Positions 44,881-52,925 of a stretch of 64,000 bases of DNA are shown here, one piece after another. The position numbers and the translations under genes are program-made. Numbering within the stretch: position 1 is the stretch's first letter; every line of letters starts with the position of its first letter. Under the pieces are notes generated by a model. That model saw nothing but the letters and a program-made list of their open reading frames with translations. It searched no databases and was not told where the DNA came from. Source of the stretch: CAZOVB01 sp046541415 (GTDB lineage Bacteria > Planctomycetota > Phycisphaerae > SM23-33); NCBI GenBank assembly GCA_046541415.1, contig JBKHDI010000008.1:29664-93663 (forward strand). Reading direction: 5' to 3'.

Positions 44881-45801
44881 TCACCTGTCGGCAGGTTCGC
44901 AACGATCCAGGACGTCCTGCAATTTGCCGACAGCCAGGCAGGAGGAGGTATCGGCCGCGCCGTAGTACATCCAGAGCTCGTCGCCGCGCAGCAGCAGCCC
45001 GCTGGGGAAGACGACATTGGGCATGATGCCGGAAAACTCGTACGGATAGTCCGGCTGGAGAATACACTCGGGAGTTCTGGCGACGACTTTGTGCGGGCTG
45101 TTCAGGTCCAGCAGGGCGGCCCCCGCGCGATAAACCGGGCGGTTGCCGTATTCCTTGACCCCATGGTAGATCAGCAGCCAACCGTATTCGGTCCGGATCG
45201 GTGGAGGTCCCGCCCCGACGGCCATGCCATCCCAGGCCGGTCCGCAGTTCTCCTCCAGCACGCAGTGCGGCTGGCCCCAATACTTGCAGTCTTCGGAGGA
45301 GGCGATCCAGATATTCTCAATCCCATCCCCCGCGTCGGGTCGATGCACGGCGTAGTACTTGCCGTCGATCTTCTCCGGGAACAAGGCCGTGTCCTTGTTG
45401 TTGGGCGAGAAGATCAGCCCGACCCGATAGGCAGACTGGAAGTCGTCGGTTCTGGCCAGTCCCACGGCCGTACCCGCCGGTGAGACGGCGGTGTAGGTGA
45501 TGTAGTAGGTCTGGTCCTCTTCCAGCCATACGACGCGGGCATCTTCGCAGCCCCACTTCTCGTAGCGCATATCTTCCAGGCCGTGGGCCAGAAGCGGTTC
45601 GGAATTCACCTGCCAGCCGTCGACGCCGTTGTCGCTGCGGGCGACGAGGATGTCGCTGTAGCCGGTGGCGTACTCCGCCCGGACCAGCAGGACCACCTGG
45701 TCGCCGTCGGTCGCCGCGCCGGGGTTCAGTGCGGCGACCGCGCAGGCCGGCATGTCCGCCGCGGTAAGTATGGGGTTGTCCTGGTATCTTTCGAAGAGCA
45801 C
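44881..45801 (-). CDS. GH130-family glycoside phosphorylase/hydrolase
   Basis: A 306-residue five-bladed beta-propeller enzyme of GH130, in which most members phosphorolyse beta-1,4- or beta-1,2-mannosides and some hydrolyse them. Readable family segments are NPGAA, GCEDARVVWLEE (containing the catalytic Asp), FPEKIDGKYYAVHRP, AWDGMAVGAGPPPI and GWLLIYHG. It has no signal peptide, so it would act on imported oligosaccharide. It starts 12 bp after PfpI. It fits with the GH2 beta-mannosidase at the left edge, but within this operon it may act on an internal mannoside. Confidence 0.9.
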   Translation of the reverse strand: MLFERYQDNPILTAADMPACAVAALNPGAATDGDQVVLLVRAEYATGYSDILVARSDNGVDGWQVNSEPLLAHGLEDMRYEKWGCEDARVVWLEEDQTYYITYTAVSPAGTAVGLARTDDFQSAYRVGLIFSPNNKDTALFPEKIDGKYYAVHRPDAGDGIENIWIASSEDCKYWGQPHCVLEENCGPAWDGMAVGAGPPPIRTEYGWLLIYHGVKEYGNRPVYRAGAALLDLNSPHKVVARTPECILQPDYPYEFSGIMPNVVFPSGLLLRGDELWMYYGAADTSSCLAVGKLQDVLDRCEPADR

Positions 45802-45813
45802 GGTCGCTGCAGA

Positions 45814-46362
45814 TCAGCCCGTGTGCTTGGCCGAGGCCAGCGTGGGCTTGAGCTGGTCGCTCTTCTGGAGATACTGGATGATCGCCCGGGCAAAGGCCGG
45901 CAGGTCGTCGGGCATGCGGCTGGTGATGAGGTTGTCGTCAATGACCACCTTCTCATCCTCGAAGGTCGCCCCGGCGGCGATGGTATCGTCTTTGATCCCG
46001 TGCCAGCACGTCACGTTCCTGCCCTGGATCGCGTCGGCAGAGATCAGCGTCTGGATGCCGTGACAGATCGACGCGACGGGCTTTTTCTGCTCCATGAACT
46101 GCTTGGCCGTGGCGACGGCCTTGTCATTGAGTCGGACTGTCTCCGGCCCGCTGCCACCGGGCAGGATGAGCATCTGGTAGTCGTCAGCGTTGATCTGGTC
46201 GAAGGACTTGTTCGCCTCGACCGTGTAGCCGTGCTTGCCGGTGACGCTGCCGCTTTCCGGCGCGGCGATGTCCACCTCGATCTGCTCCTCGATCATGCGG
46301 TAGTAGGGGTACAGCAGTTCGCTGTCTTCATAGCCGTCTGCGGTGAGTATGAGTGCTTTCAT
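45814..46362 (-). CDS. DJ-1/PfpI family protein
   Basis: A 182-residue protein with the PfpI/YhbO pattern. The nucleophile is Cys100 with His101 in VASICHGIQ, the conserved Glu is in GYEDSELLYP, and DDNLITSRMPDDLPAF ends the fold. Such proteins act as stress-induced deglycase, chaperone or hydratase-like enzymes in the cytoplasm; the exact activity is debated for the family. It is the first gene of the minus-strand operon (46.4 to 40.9 kb) and is divergent from the PAP2 gene, with 164 bp between them for both promoters. Confidence 0.92.
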   Translation of the reverse strand: MKALILTADGYEDSELLYPYYRMIEEQIEVDIAAPESGSVTGKHGYTVEANKSFDQINADDYQMLILPGGSGPETVRLNDKAVATAKQFMEQKKPVASICHGIQTLISADAIQGRNVTCWHGIKDDTIAAGATFEDEKVVIDDNLITSRMPDDLPAFARAIIQYLQKSDQLKPTLASAKHTG

Positions 46363-46526
46363 GGTTGGACTCCGGAGTCTGGGGTTTCGCGTGGGCACGG
46401 ATTCCCGCCGCGCCTTTCTGTAGTATAGAGGCCTGGGTCGGGTGGTCTGGCCAATGACCTGGCCGGCCCGGTGGTCGTGGTGGTGGCATGTTCCTACCAT
46501 GTAGTGAAGCCCGGAGCAGAAAGGAA

Positions 46527-47252
46527 ATGATGATTACCAGGCAGACTAAGCAGATATGGCACAAGATCACATCTTCGGTTCAGACGAGGGTGCTGCTGGC
46601 CAGCCTGGCCGTCGTGGCGGGGCTGATGGGCTTTTTCGCCATTGCCGACGAGATCAACGAGGAAGAAATCCACGCCATGGACAAGATGGTGATGGATACC
46701 ATGCGGGTGGAAGGAAACCCGGGAAAGCCGATCGGCCATCCTCGGATCACGATGGCCTTCGATGACTTCACCGCCTTGGGCGGGTTCGCCGTCCTGTCGT
46801 TCATCACGATTTTCGTCTGTCTCTATCTGCTGCTGAACGGCAGGGGATGGTGCTCGCTGCTGACCTTCCTGACCATCACGGGCGGTTCGGCGATGTCTGC
46901 GTTGCTGAAGTACCTTTACAACCGCCCGCGGCCCGATCCGGGCTATCAGCTCGTGGAAGTCAGCATGCAGAGCTTTCCATCGGGCCATGCGATGATCGCG
47001 ACGGTGGTTTACATGACCCTGGGGGTGATTCTGGCCCACCAGGTCAGGCTGGTGCGCCAGAAGATTTTCCTGATCGTCACAGCCCTCTTGGTCTCCGCCC
47101 TGGTCGGGATCAGCCGCGTCTGGCTGGGCGTACATTACCCGACGGACGTCATGGCCGGCTGGGCGGCGGGGCTGGCCTGGGCCCTGGCCTGTCACCTGCT
47201 GGCCTGGTGGTTGGAGTCGCTGGCCGACAGGGAAGGCGAAACGCTCTGCTAA
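46527..47252 (+). CDS. PAP2-type phosphatase, membrane protein
   Basis: A 241-residue inner-membrane phosphatase with about six helices. The three PAP2 motifs are present: K-x6-RP (KYLYNRPRP), PSGH (SFPSGHAM) and SR-x5-H (SRVWLGVHYPTD). It would dephosphorylate lipid phosphates such as phosphatidic acid or undecaprenyl pyrophosphate. Two adjacent ATG codons (46527, 46530) follow AAAGGA; either may be used. Its end overlaps the convergent SufB/D-like gene by 4 bp. Confidence 0.9.
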   Translation: MMITRQTKQIWHKITSSVQTRVLLASLAVVAGLMGFFAIADEINEEEIHAMDKMVMDTMRVEGNPGKPIGHPRITMAFDDFTALGGFAVLSFITIFVCLYLLLNGRGWCSLLTFLTITGGSAMSALLKYLYNRPRPDPGYQLVEVSMQSFPSGHAMIATVVYMTLGVILAHQVRLVRQKIFLIVTALLVSALVGISRVWLGVHYPTDVMAGWAAGLAWALACHLLAWWLESLADREGETLC

Positions 47253-48169
47253 CTCAGGAGCCCTTCGATGATCACGTCGGAGGCCTCATCTTCGCTCAGG
47301 CCCCTGGCCATCAGCGTCTCCAGTTGTTTGGTATCGACGCTGCCCAGGGCGGCCTCGTGTGTGACATGGGCCTTGGGGTGGTTGACTTCGACGATCGGCA
47401 CGGCTGAGACGACCCCGTCGCCCTGGATGATCTCCGTGCAGTCGACGTGTCCGCGGGCATAGGCGGCCGAGGCGACGAGCTTGTTGTACACGTCGGCGCG
47501 GGCAGAATCCTGCACGGCGACGCGGCTGTTGAGTACGCCCCGGGCGTGCTCGCCGACCAGGTAGCCGGTCTCGCGGATCTTGACCACGTCATCCTGCTTG
47601 GCCGAGATCTTGGCGATCATTTCCAGGACGCTGTGGGCCTGGCAGGTCGCTTCGTAGTCCATCTCGATCCGCCCGACGCGGCCGTGGATCAGCTCGAAGG
47701 ATGTCTGGAAACGCGCATATTCATCCAGCTCGATGACGGCCTTGGGGATCACGTCGATCCCGCCGGCAGGGGAGTGAATGTGTCGCTCCTGGTACTCGTA
47801 GCTGGCATGCTTGCCCACACGGATCCGCCCGTCCATCAGGTGTTGGACGTTCTCGGCGTTGGGGAATACGCAATGGGCGATCACGCTGATGCCCGCCCGA
47901 TCCTGCACCTCCAGATCCAGGTCGATCTTCTGGATTCCCTCTGCCTGGACCAGCCCGAAGCACATGTGCACCGGCTTGTGGATGACGCAGCCTTCGCCGA
48001 CGACAATGCGGATCTTCACGCCGTCCCCGAACGGCTCGGTTTCGACATCCAGCCCGTCGGTGCCGTTAGAGGAGACCACTTCGTTCAGCCCGATAACCAG
48101 GTGGGCCACGTCGGGGTCCTGAACGGCGGCGTGAATGTTGGCCGACTTGATCAGTTCCATTGCGTTCAT
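47249..48169 (-). CDS. SufB/SufD-like Fe-S cluster assembly scaffold
   Basis: A 306-residue protein of the SufB/SufD family, shorter than classical SufB (about 480) and SufD (about 420). The beta-helix core is present (DLDLEVQDRAGISVIAHCVFPN, then YNKLVASAAYARGHVDCTEIIQGDG), and the C-terminus holds NHPKAHVTHEAALGSVD, the conserved region contacting the partner ATPase. Its ATG overlaps the sufC stop (ATGA). With no sufE, sufS or second SufB/D gene nearby, this looks like a two-gene minimal SUF-like system in which one scaffold dimerises. Confidence 0.88.
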   Translation of the reverse strand: MNAMELIKSANIHAAVQDPDVAHLVIGLNEVVSSNGTDGLDVETEPFGDGVKIRIVVGEGCVIHKPVHMCFGLVQAEGIQKIDLDLEVQDRAGISVIAHCVFPNAENVQHLMDGRIRVGKHASYEYQERHIHSPAGGIDVIPKAVIELDEYARFQTSFELIHGRVGRIEMDYEATCQAHSVLEMIAKISAKQDDVVKIRETGYLVGEHARGVLNSRVAVQDSARADVYNKLVASAAYARGHVDCTEIIQGDGVVSAVPIVEVNHPKAHVTHEAALGSVDTKQLETLMARGLSEDEASDVIIEGLLS

Positions 48170-48945
48170 GCGGTTGCGTCCTTGTCCTGGGCGTCGTTGA
48201 ATTTGTCGAGGCTGGGCAGGTTCCGGTGGTCGCAGGGCAGGCAGCGGTCTTGGAAGTAACGGGAAATCTTGCCGATCTCGCCCTTGTCCAGGATCGTCCC
48301 CGAGCACATCAGGAAGGCGTGCTCGGCCCAGGAGAGGACCTCCTGGGAATGGGTGATCAGCAGCACGGTGGCCCCGGCCTGCTTGAGCACGCCGATTGCG
48401 TCGTGGATGCGCTGGAGACTCTCGACGTCGATGCCGCTGTCCGGCTCGTCCAGTACGACCAGCCGGGGTTTCAGCGCGACGATCGATGCCAGCTCGACCT
48501 TCTTGCGTTCCCCGCCGGAGAGGGTCCGGTCCACCGCGCGATGCATGTATCGGCCCGGGTCCAGGCCGACCTGCTGGAGGATCTGCCCGAGCTGATCGAC
48601 CCCGACATCCCGGGCGGCGGATTGGATGAATCGCTGTACGGTCAGGCCCTCGAAGCGGGCCGGCTCCTGCCAGCCGAGGGTAATCCCCAGCCGCGCCCTG
48701 CGGTCGACCGACATGCCGGACAAGTCCTGCCCGGCAAAGCGGATCCGGCCGCTGAAGTCCTGGTAATCGCTCAGGCCCATGATCGTGTAGGCCAGCGTGC
48801 TCTTCCCCGCTCCGTTGGGCCCGACGATCGCGTGGACATAGCCTTCCCAGAGCTCCAGGTTCAACTTGTCGAGAATCCGATTTCCGTCGGCCTCGAACGT
48901 CACGTCCTGCAGCTGGAGCAGTTGTTTGTTGGTAGACTCAATCAT
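48166..48945 (-). CDS. sufC: SufC-like Fe-S assembly ATPase
   Basis: A 259-residue ABC-type ATPase. Walker A is GPNGAGKST, the Q-loop is TLGWQEP, the signature is TLSGGERKK, Walker B is RLVVLDEPDSGID, and the switch His is in LITHSQE. SufC binds the SufB/D scaffold and drives conformational change during cluster assembly in the cytoplasm; it is not a transporter. The C-terminus has an extra tail (RCLPCDHRNLPSL) beyond the usual 250 residues. The ATG at 48945 is preceded by GGGAGAAAG. It is coupled to the scaffold gene by a 4-bp overlap. Confidence 0.92.
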   Translation of the reverse strand: MIESTNKQLLQLQDVTFEADGNRILDKLNLELWEGYVHAIVGPNGAGKSTLAYTIMGLSDYQDFSGRIRFAGQDLSGMSVDRRARLGITLGWQEPARFEGLTVQRFIQSAARDVGVDQLGQILQQVGLDPGRYMHRAVDRTLSGGERKKVELASIVALKPRLVVLDEPDSGIDVESLQRIHDAIGVLKQAGATVLLITHSQEVLSWAEHAFLMCSGTILDKGEIGKISRYFQDRCLPCDHRNLPSLDKFNDAQDKDATA

Positions 48946-49043
48946 GCCGTCTTTCTCCCGGGCGGTCCCTGTTGCAGGGCGCATTATAGGCCAGGCCCCC
49001 GATCCTTGCCAGTCTCGCCCGCGGCCGGGGAGGGAAATGGCAT

Positions 49044-49499
49044 TTACTCGATTCGATCAGAGCCAGGCCGGTCGGCGACCTCGTCGGCGGGTCGGGTTTG
49101 CCGGTCCGGCCGATACTCGCCCCAGGTGATGTCGCTGCCCGAGAGGCCCATGCTGTTGCGGGCCGCCCGTGCCCAGTCCTGGAGGATGCGCTGGGCCTCG
49201 CCCTGCAGTTCGTCGGCGGGGGTGTCGGCATAATGGTGGGGGTTGAGCATCACCCGGGCGTAGCCGGGCTCGAAGCTGATCCACGCATCGGCGCTGAAAC
49301 CCTCCGAGCCGAGGGTCTCGCCCTGGTCGAGATCCGCCTGGTCATCGACATCCATCGCCGAGGGCACCTGATACCTGTGGGCGGTCGGCCAGTCGCCGCG
49401 ATACTTGTCGAGGATGTCCCTGAACGCCTCGGCGGGCTGGGTTTCCAGATCGATGGTGATGGCTTGGTCTTTCGTGAAATCTTCTGGTTGTCGAGTCAT
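49044..49499 (-). CDS. Hypothetical protein
   Basis: A 151-residue soluble, acidic protein starting MTRQPEDFTKDQ. It has a segment of alternating hydrophobic character (DAWISFEPGYARVMLNPHHYAD) and a charged C-terminus (WGEYRPDRQTRPADEVADRP). No signal peptide, membrane helix or known motif was recognised. CGGAGACA precedes the ATG at 49499. It lies upstream of sufC in the same direction (98-bp gap) but is not clearly part of that operon. Confidence 0.6.
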   Translation of the reverse strand: MTRQPEDFTKDQAITIDLETQPAEAFRDILDKYRGDWPTAHRYQVPSAMDVDDQADLDQGETLGSEGFSADAWISFEPGYARVMLNPHHYADTPADELQGEAQRILQDWARAARNSMGLSGSDITWGEYRPDRQTRPADEVADRPGSDRIE

Positions 49500-49723
49500 A
49501 AGTGTCTCCGTGTAAGGAACCTGCGCGACTTTGTCCGGTTGGGCCGGGCTCTGTGGAAGTATACCGCCTCGCAGGCGCGGGCAAGCAGATGGCCACCCTG
49601 GCAAGCCAAGCGTCTGTCGATAATAAAGACAGGTTCGGACCTGACCGATGGAGGGAAGGGCATTGTCAAGACGCCACACGCCACACGCCAGTTGCCCTGG
49701 TTTGACAGGAAAACCATCGCCCG

Positions 49724-51961
49724 GTGACCCTGAAACGCAAAATCCTGCTGCTGTTGCTGGTCTTCACGGGCCTGTACTGTCTCCTGAACGTTGCGGTGAT
49801 GCAGTTCGCGGTTGCGCCGAGTTTCCGGCGGATCGAGATGCAGGACGCCCATCTGGCTGCCCACCGGATCCGCTCTGCTCTGCAGCGGGAAATCGAGGCG
49901 ATCGACCTGATAACCCGCGATTGGGCTGTCTGGAACGATACGTACGAGTTCGTCCAGAGGCCCAACGACGATTACATCGAATCCAACCTGTTGGTCAACA
50001 TCCACGCCCAGACGCGGATGGACCTGATTGCCATCTACGACCGGCAGGGCAGGCGCGTAGCCGGGAACACCCGAGATCCGGAAACGCTGGAACGGATCGA
50101 CCTGGGGGACCTCTCGGCAGATCGGCTGGACTCCGACTCACCCTTGCTGGTCAGGGAAATCGACTGCAGTCGCAGGGGGCTGGTCCATACCGCGCAAGGG
50201 CCGATGATGATATCGGTCTGGCCGATCCTGACTTCCGAGGGTCGGGGGCCCCTGGCAGGGACATTCATGATGGGCCGCCTGCTGCGGCCTGAGATTCTCA
50301 GCCGCGTCCGCGACCAGATCGGCGTGGAATTCAAGACCTGGACGCGGCAGGGCGAGAACCTGCCGGCCGATATGGCGAGGTTTGCTCGCCGGGTTGACCA
50401 GGGCCATGCCGTCGACGTTCGAATTGTCGATGAGCAACTGCTGCACGTGCAGTCGTGTCTGTCTGATCTGGGCGGTCGGGCGTACCTGCTGGTCTGCGCG
50501 AGTATACCGCGGGAAGTCAACCGGGCCGGCGCACGGGCCATGGATATCGCATCGATCACCGCAGCCCTGGGCGCCGCGGTCCTGCTGATCCTGCTGGCGG
50601 TGGTCCTGCAGGTGGCGGTGGTCCGGCCGATCGTCTCGCTGCGCCAGCGGGTCGCTTCGCTGGCCGTCAAGCCCGAGCAGTTCGTCGACCCCGACGGTGG
50701 CGATGAGATCCATGCCCTCTCGACGGCGTTCGAGACGCTGCACGGCCAGGTCAGCCGGCACGAGCAGAAGCTGGTCGAGGCCCGCCAGGCCGCCGAGGCG
50801 GCCAATCTGGCCAAGAGCCACTTCCTCGCCTCGATGTCTCACGAGATCCGCACGCCGATGAACGGCATTGTGGGGATGGCCGAACTGCTCAAAACGACGG
50901 ATCTGGACAAGGAACAGGCCGAGTGTCTGGGCGACCTGACCGACTCGGCCGAACACCTGATGGTCCTGATCAATGACCTGCTGGACTTCGCCCGGATCGA
51001 GGCGGGCAAGCTGCGTCTGACCAGCGTGAGAATCATGCTGCCGGAACTGCTGGCGCGGACGGTCAAGGCCTTCGCATCCCTGGCCCGACAGAGATCCATC
51101 GAGCTGTCTCTGCACGCCGAGGACAGCCTGCCGCAATGGGTCAGCTGCGACGCCGAACGTCTTCGCCAGATTCTGGACAACCTGTTGAACAACGCCCTGA
51201 AATTCACCGAACCGGGTGGGTCGGTCCAGCTGCATGCCCGCTGCCTGGAGTCTCAGGCGGCCACGGCGAGGCTGGAGTTCCAGGTGGTCGATACCGGCAT
51301 CGGCATCGAGCCGGACCTGGCCCGGCGGATATTCCGCCCGTTCGAGCAGGCCGACGGCACGCTGACCAAGCGGATCGGGGGCGTGGGCCTGGGCCTGGCG
51401 ATCTGTCGGGAGATCATCTCCATGATGGACGGCAGGATCGACTTCCAGTCCCGGCCTGGCAAGGGGACGATCTTCACCGTGCAGATATCCGTCCCGACCT
51501 GCCGGGCCCCCGCGCCGATCCTTTCGGAAGAAGCCGACTGGAACACGGGCATCCGCTGGGACCGCCTGCATGTCCTGCTGGCCGAGGACAATCAGGTCAA
51601 CCGGACCGTGGTTGAGAAGCTCCTGGCCAAGAGGCAGGTCCGCCTGACGGTTGTCGAGGACGGCGCACAGGCCGTCGAATCCTGCAGGACCCACCAATAC
51701 GACCTGGTGCTGATGGACCTGGAAATGCCCAACCTCAACGGCCTGGAGGCTTGCCGGCAGATTCGCCTTCGCGAACAGGCCGCGTCACTGGCACCGGTGC
51801 CGATCGTCGCGATGACCGCCCACGTCCGTCCCGAGGACCGCGCCCGCTGCCTCGAAGCCGGGATGGATGCCTTCCTCTCCAAACCCATCGATGCACGGGA
51901 GCTTCACAAGGTCATCCAGGACTCGCTGACCGCTTCGCGGCCGGATCCCCAGGCCAGGTGA
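49724..51961 (+). CDS. CHASE4-HAMP hybrid sensor histidine kinase with receiver
   Basis: A 745-residue membrane kinase. TM1 (about 7-30), a periplasmic CHASE4 sensor (EAIDLITRDWAVWNDTYEFV is diagnostic), TM2 (about 280-300) and HAMP come first. HisKA follows with phospho-His373 (SMSHEIRTPMNG). HATPase has NLLNNALKF, DTGIGI and GVGLGLAI. A C-terminal receiver has phospho-Asp665 (LVLMDLEMPN) and Lys in FLSKPID. The start is a GTG. No Hpt or output regulator gene is adjacent, so the phosphorelay partner is elsewhere. CHASE4 ligands are unknown. Confidence 0.93.
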   Translation: MTLKRKILLLLLVFTGLYCLLNVAVMQFAVAPSFRRIEMQDAHLAAHRIRSALQREIEAIDLITRDWAVWNDTYEFVQRPNDDYIESNLLVNIHAQTRMDLIAIYDRQGRRVAGNTRDPETLERIDLGDLSADRLDSDSPLLVREIDCSRRGLVHTAQGPMMISVWPILTSEGRGPLAGTFMMGRLLRPEILSRVRDQIGVEFKTWTRQGENLPADMARFARRVDQGHAVDVRIVDEQLLHVQSCLSDLGGRAYLLVCASIPREVNRAGARAMDIASITAALGAAVLLILLAVVLQVAVVRPIVSLRQRVASLAVKPEQFVDPDGGDEIHALSTAFETLHGQVSRHEQKLVEARQAAEAANLAKSHFLASMSHEIRTPMNGIVGMAELLKTTDLDKEQAECLGDLTDSAEHLMVLINDLLDFARIEAGKLRLTSVRIMLPELLARTVKAFASLARQRSIELSLHAEDSLPQWVSCDAERLRQILDNLLNNALKFTEPGGSVQLHARCLESQAATARLEFQVVDTGIGIEPDLARRIFRPFEQADGTLTKRIGGVGLGLAICREIISMMDGRIDFQSRPGKGTIFTVQISVPTCRAPAPILSEEADWNTGIRWDRLHVLLAEDNQVNRTVVEKLLAKRQVRLTVVEDGAQAVESCRTHQYDLVLMDLEMPNLNGLEACRQIRLREQAASLAPVPIVAMTAHVRPEDRARCLEAGMDAFLSKPIDARELHKVIQDSLTASRPDPQAR

Positions 51962-51982
51962 GTCGCCGCTGAGGCAGGGCCA

Positions 51983-52804
51983 TTGACCTTTCCGAACAGA
52001 TCTCTATGGTATGGGGCCATGCTCAACGGCTGGTCATCCATTTCGGCGTTGCCGGGCCTGTTGGCCGCCGACGGAGGTTTCCAAACCTTTTCTTCGTCTC
52101 ACCTGGGCGCCATCGGGCTGACGATCGGGCTGTCGGTGGTCATTCCGCTGCTGGCGATCCGCCTGCTGAAGGGCAAGTCGTCTCGTCGGAGCCTGGCAGC
52201 GGCGATCGCTGCGGGGCTGGTAGTCAACGAGCTGATCTATTATGGGTGGCACATCTGGACGGGCAGCTGGGCGGGGTTCATCGAGAGCATTCTGCCGCTT
52301 CACCTGTGCGGGGCGGCGGTCTACCTGCTGGCCTGGGCGGCCTGGCGGAACAACCAGCTCAGCTACGAACTGGCCTATTTCTGGGGCATCGGCGGGACGC
52401 TGCAGGCGCTGATCACGCCCAACCTGCAGGAGCCGTTCCCCGCTTACCACTTCTTCCAGTACTTCATCGTACACGGGGGTATCGTCGTGCTCGTGGTTTA
52501 CCTCACAGCGGCCATGGGTTTCCGCCCGCTCAAGGGGGCGGTGTGGCGCGTCTTCGGCCTGACGAATCTATACATGCTTTTCGTAGCAGCAGTTAACATC
52601 GCCTTGCGGGCCGCCGGACTCGACGCCAACTACATGTTCCTCTGCAGGCCCCCCGAGGGGGTCAGTCCGTTCTTCTTCCTGCCCTGGCCCTGGTACATCC
52701 TCTTTCTGGAGGGCGTGGCCCTTGTCCTGGTGGGCCTGCTTTACGGGCCCTGGCTGCTGCATGACAGGAAAATTCGGCCCGGATCGCCCGGAAAAGTGCG
52801 TTGA
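51983..52804 (+). CDS. TIGR02206/YwaF family membrane protein
   Basis: A 273-residue inner-membrane protein with about seven helices, matching the YwaF/TIGR02206 pattern: FSSSHLGAIGLT near the start, ILPLHLCGAAVYLLAW in the middle, and FFQYFIVHGGIVV. Function of the family is unknown. The TTG at 51983 follows GAGGCAGGG; an ATG at 52019 (MLNGWSS) is an alternative without a good ribosome-binding site. It follows the hybrid kinase by 21 bp and may be cotranscribed. Confidence 0.85.
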   Translation: MTFPNRSLWYGAMLNGWSSISALPGLLAADGGFQTFSSSHLGAIGLTIGLSVVIPLLAIRLLKGKSSRRSLAAAIAAGLVVNELIYYGWHIWTGSWAGFIESILPLHLCGAAVYLLAWAAWRNNQLSYELAYFWGIGGTLQALITPNLQEPFPAYHFFQYFIVHGGIVVLVVYLTAAMGFRPLKGAVWRVFGLTNLYMLFVAAVNIALRAAGLDANYMFLCRPPEGVSPFFFLPWPWYILFLEGVALVLVGLLYGPWLLHDRKIRPGSPGKVR

Positions 52805-52925
52805 ATAATTGACGGCATGTAGCCAAATGGCCGATAAAATGCAATGGATTCGCCGGGGGGCTGGTGGAAATGCGATCTATCACCCGCCAGGGAGTCGGCG
52901 AGTCATACAATAACCTGGCCAATCA

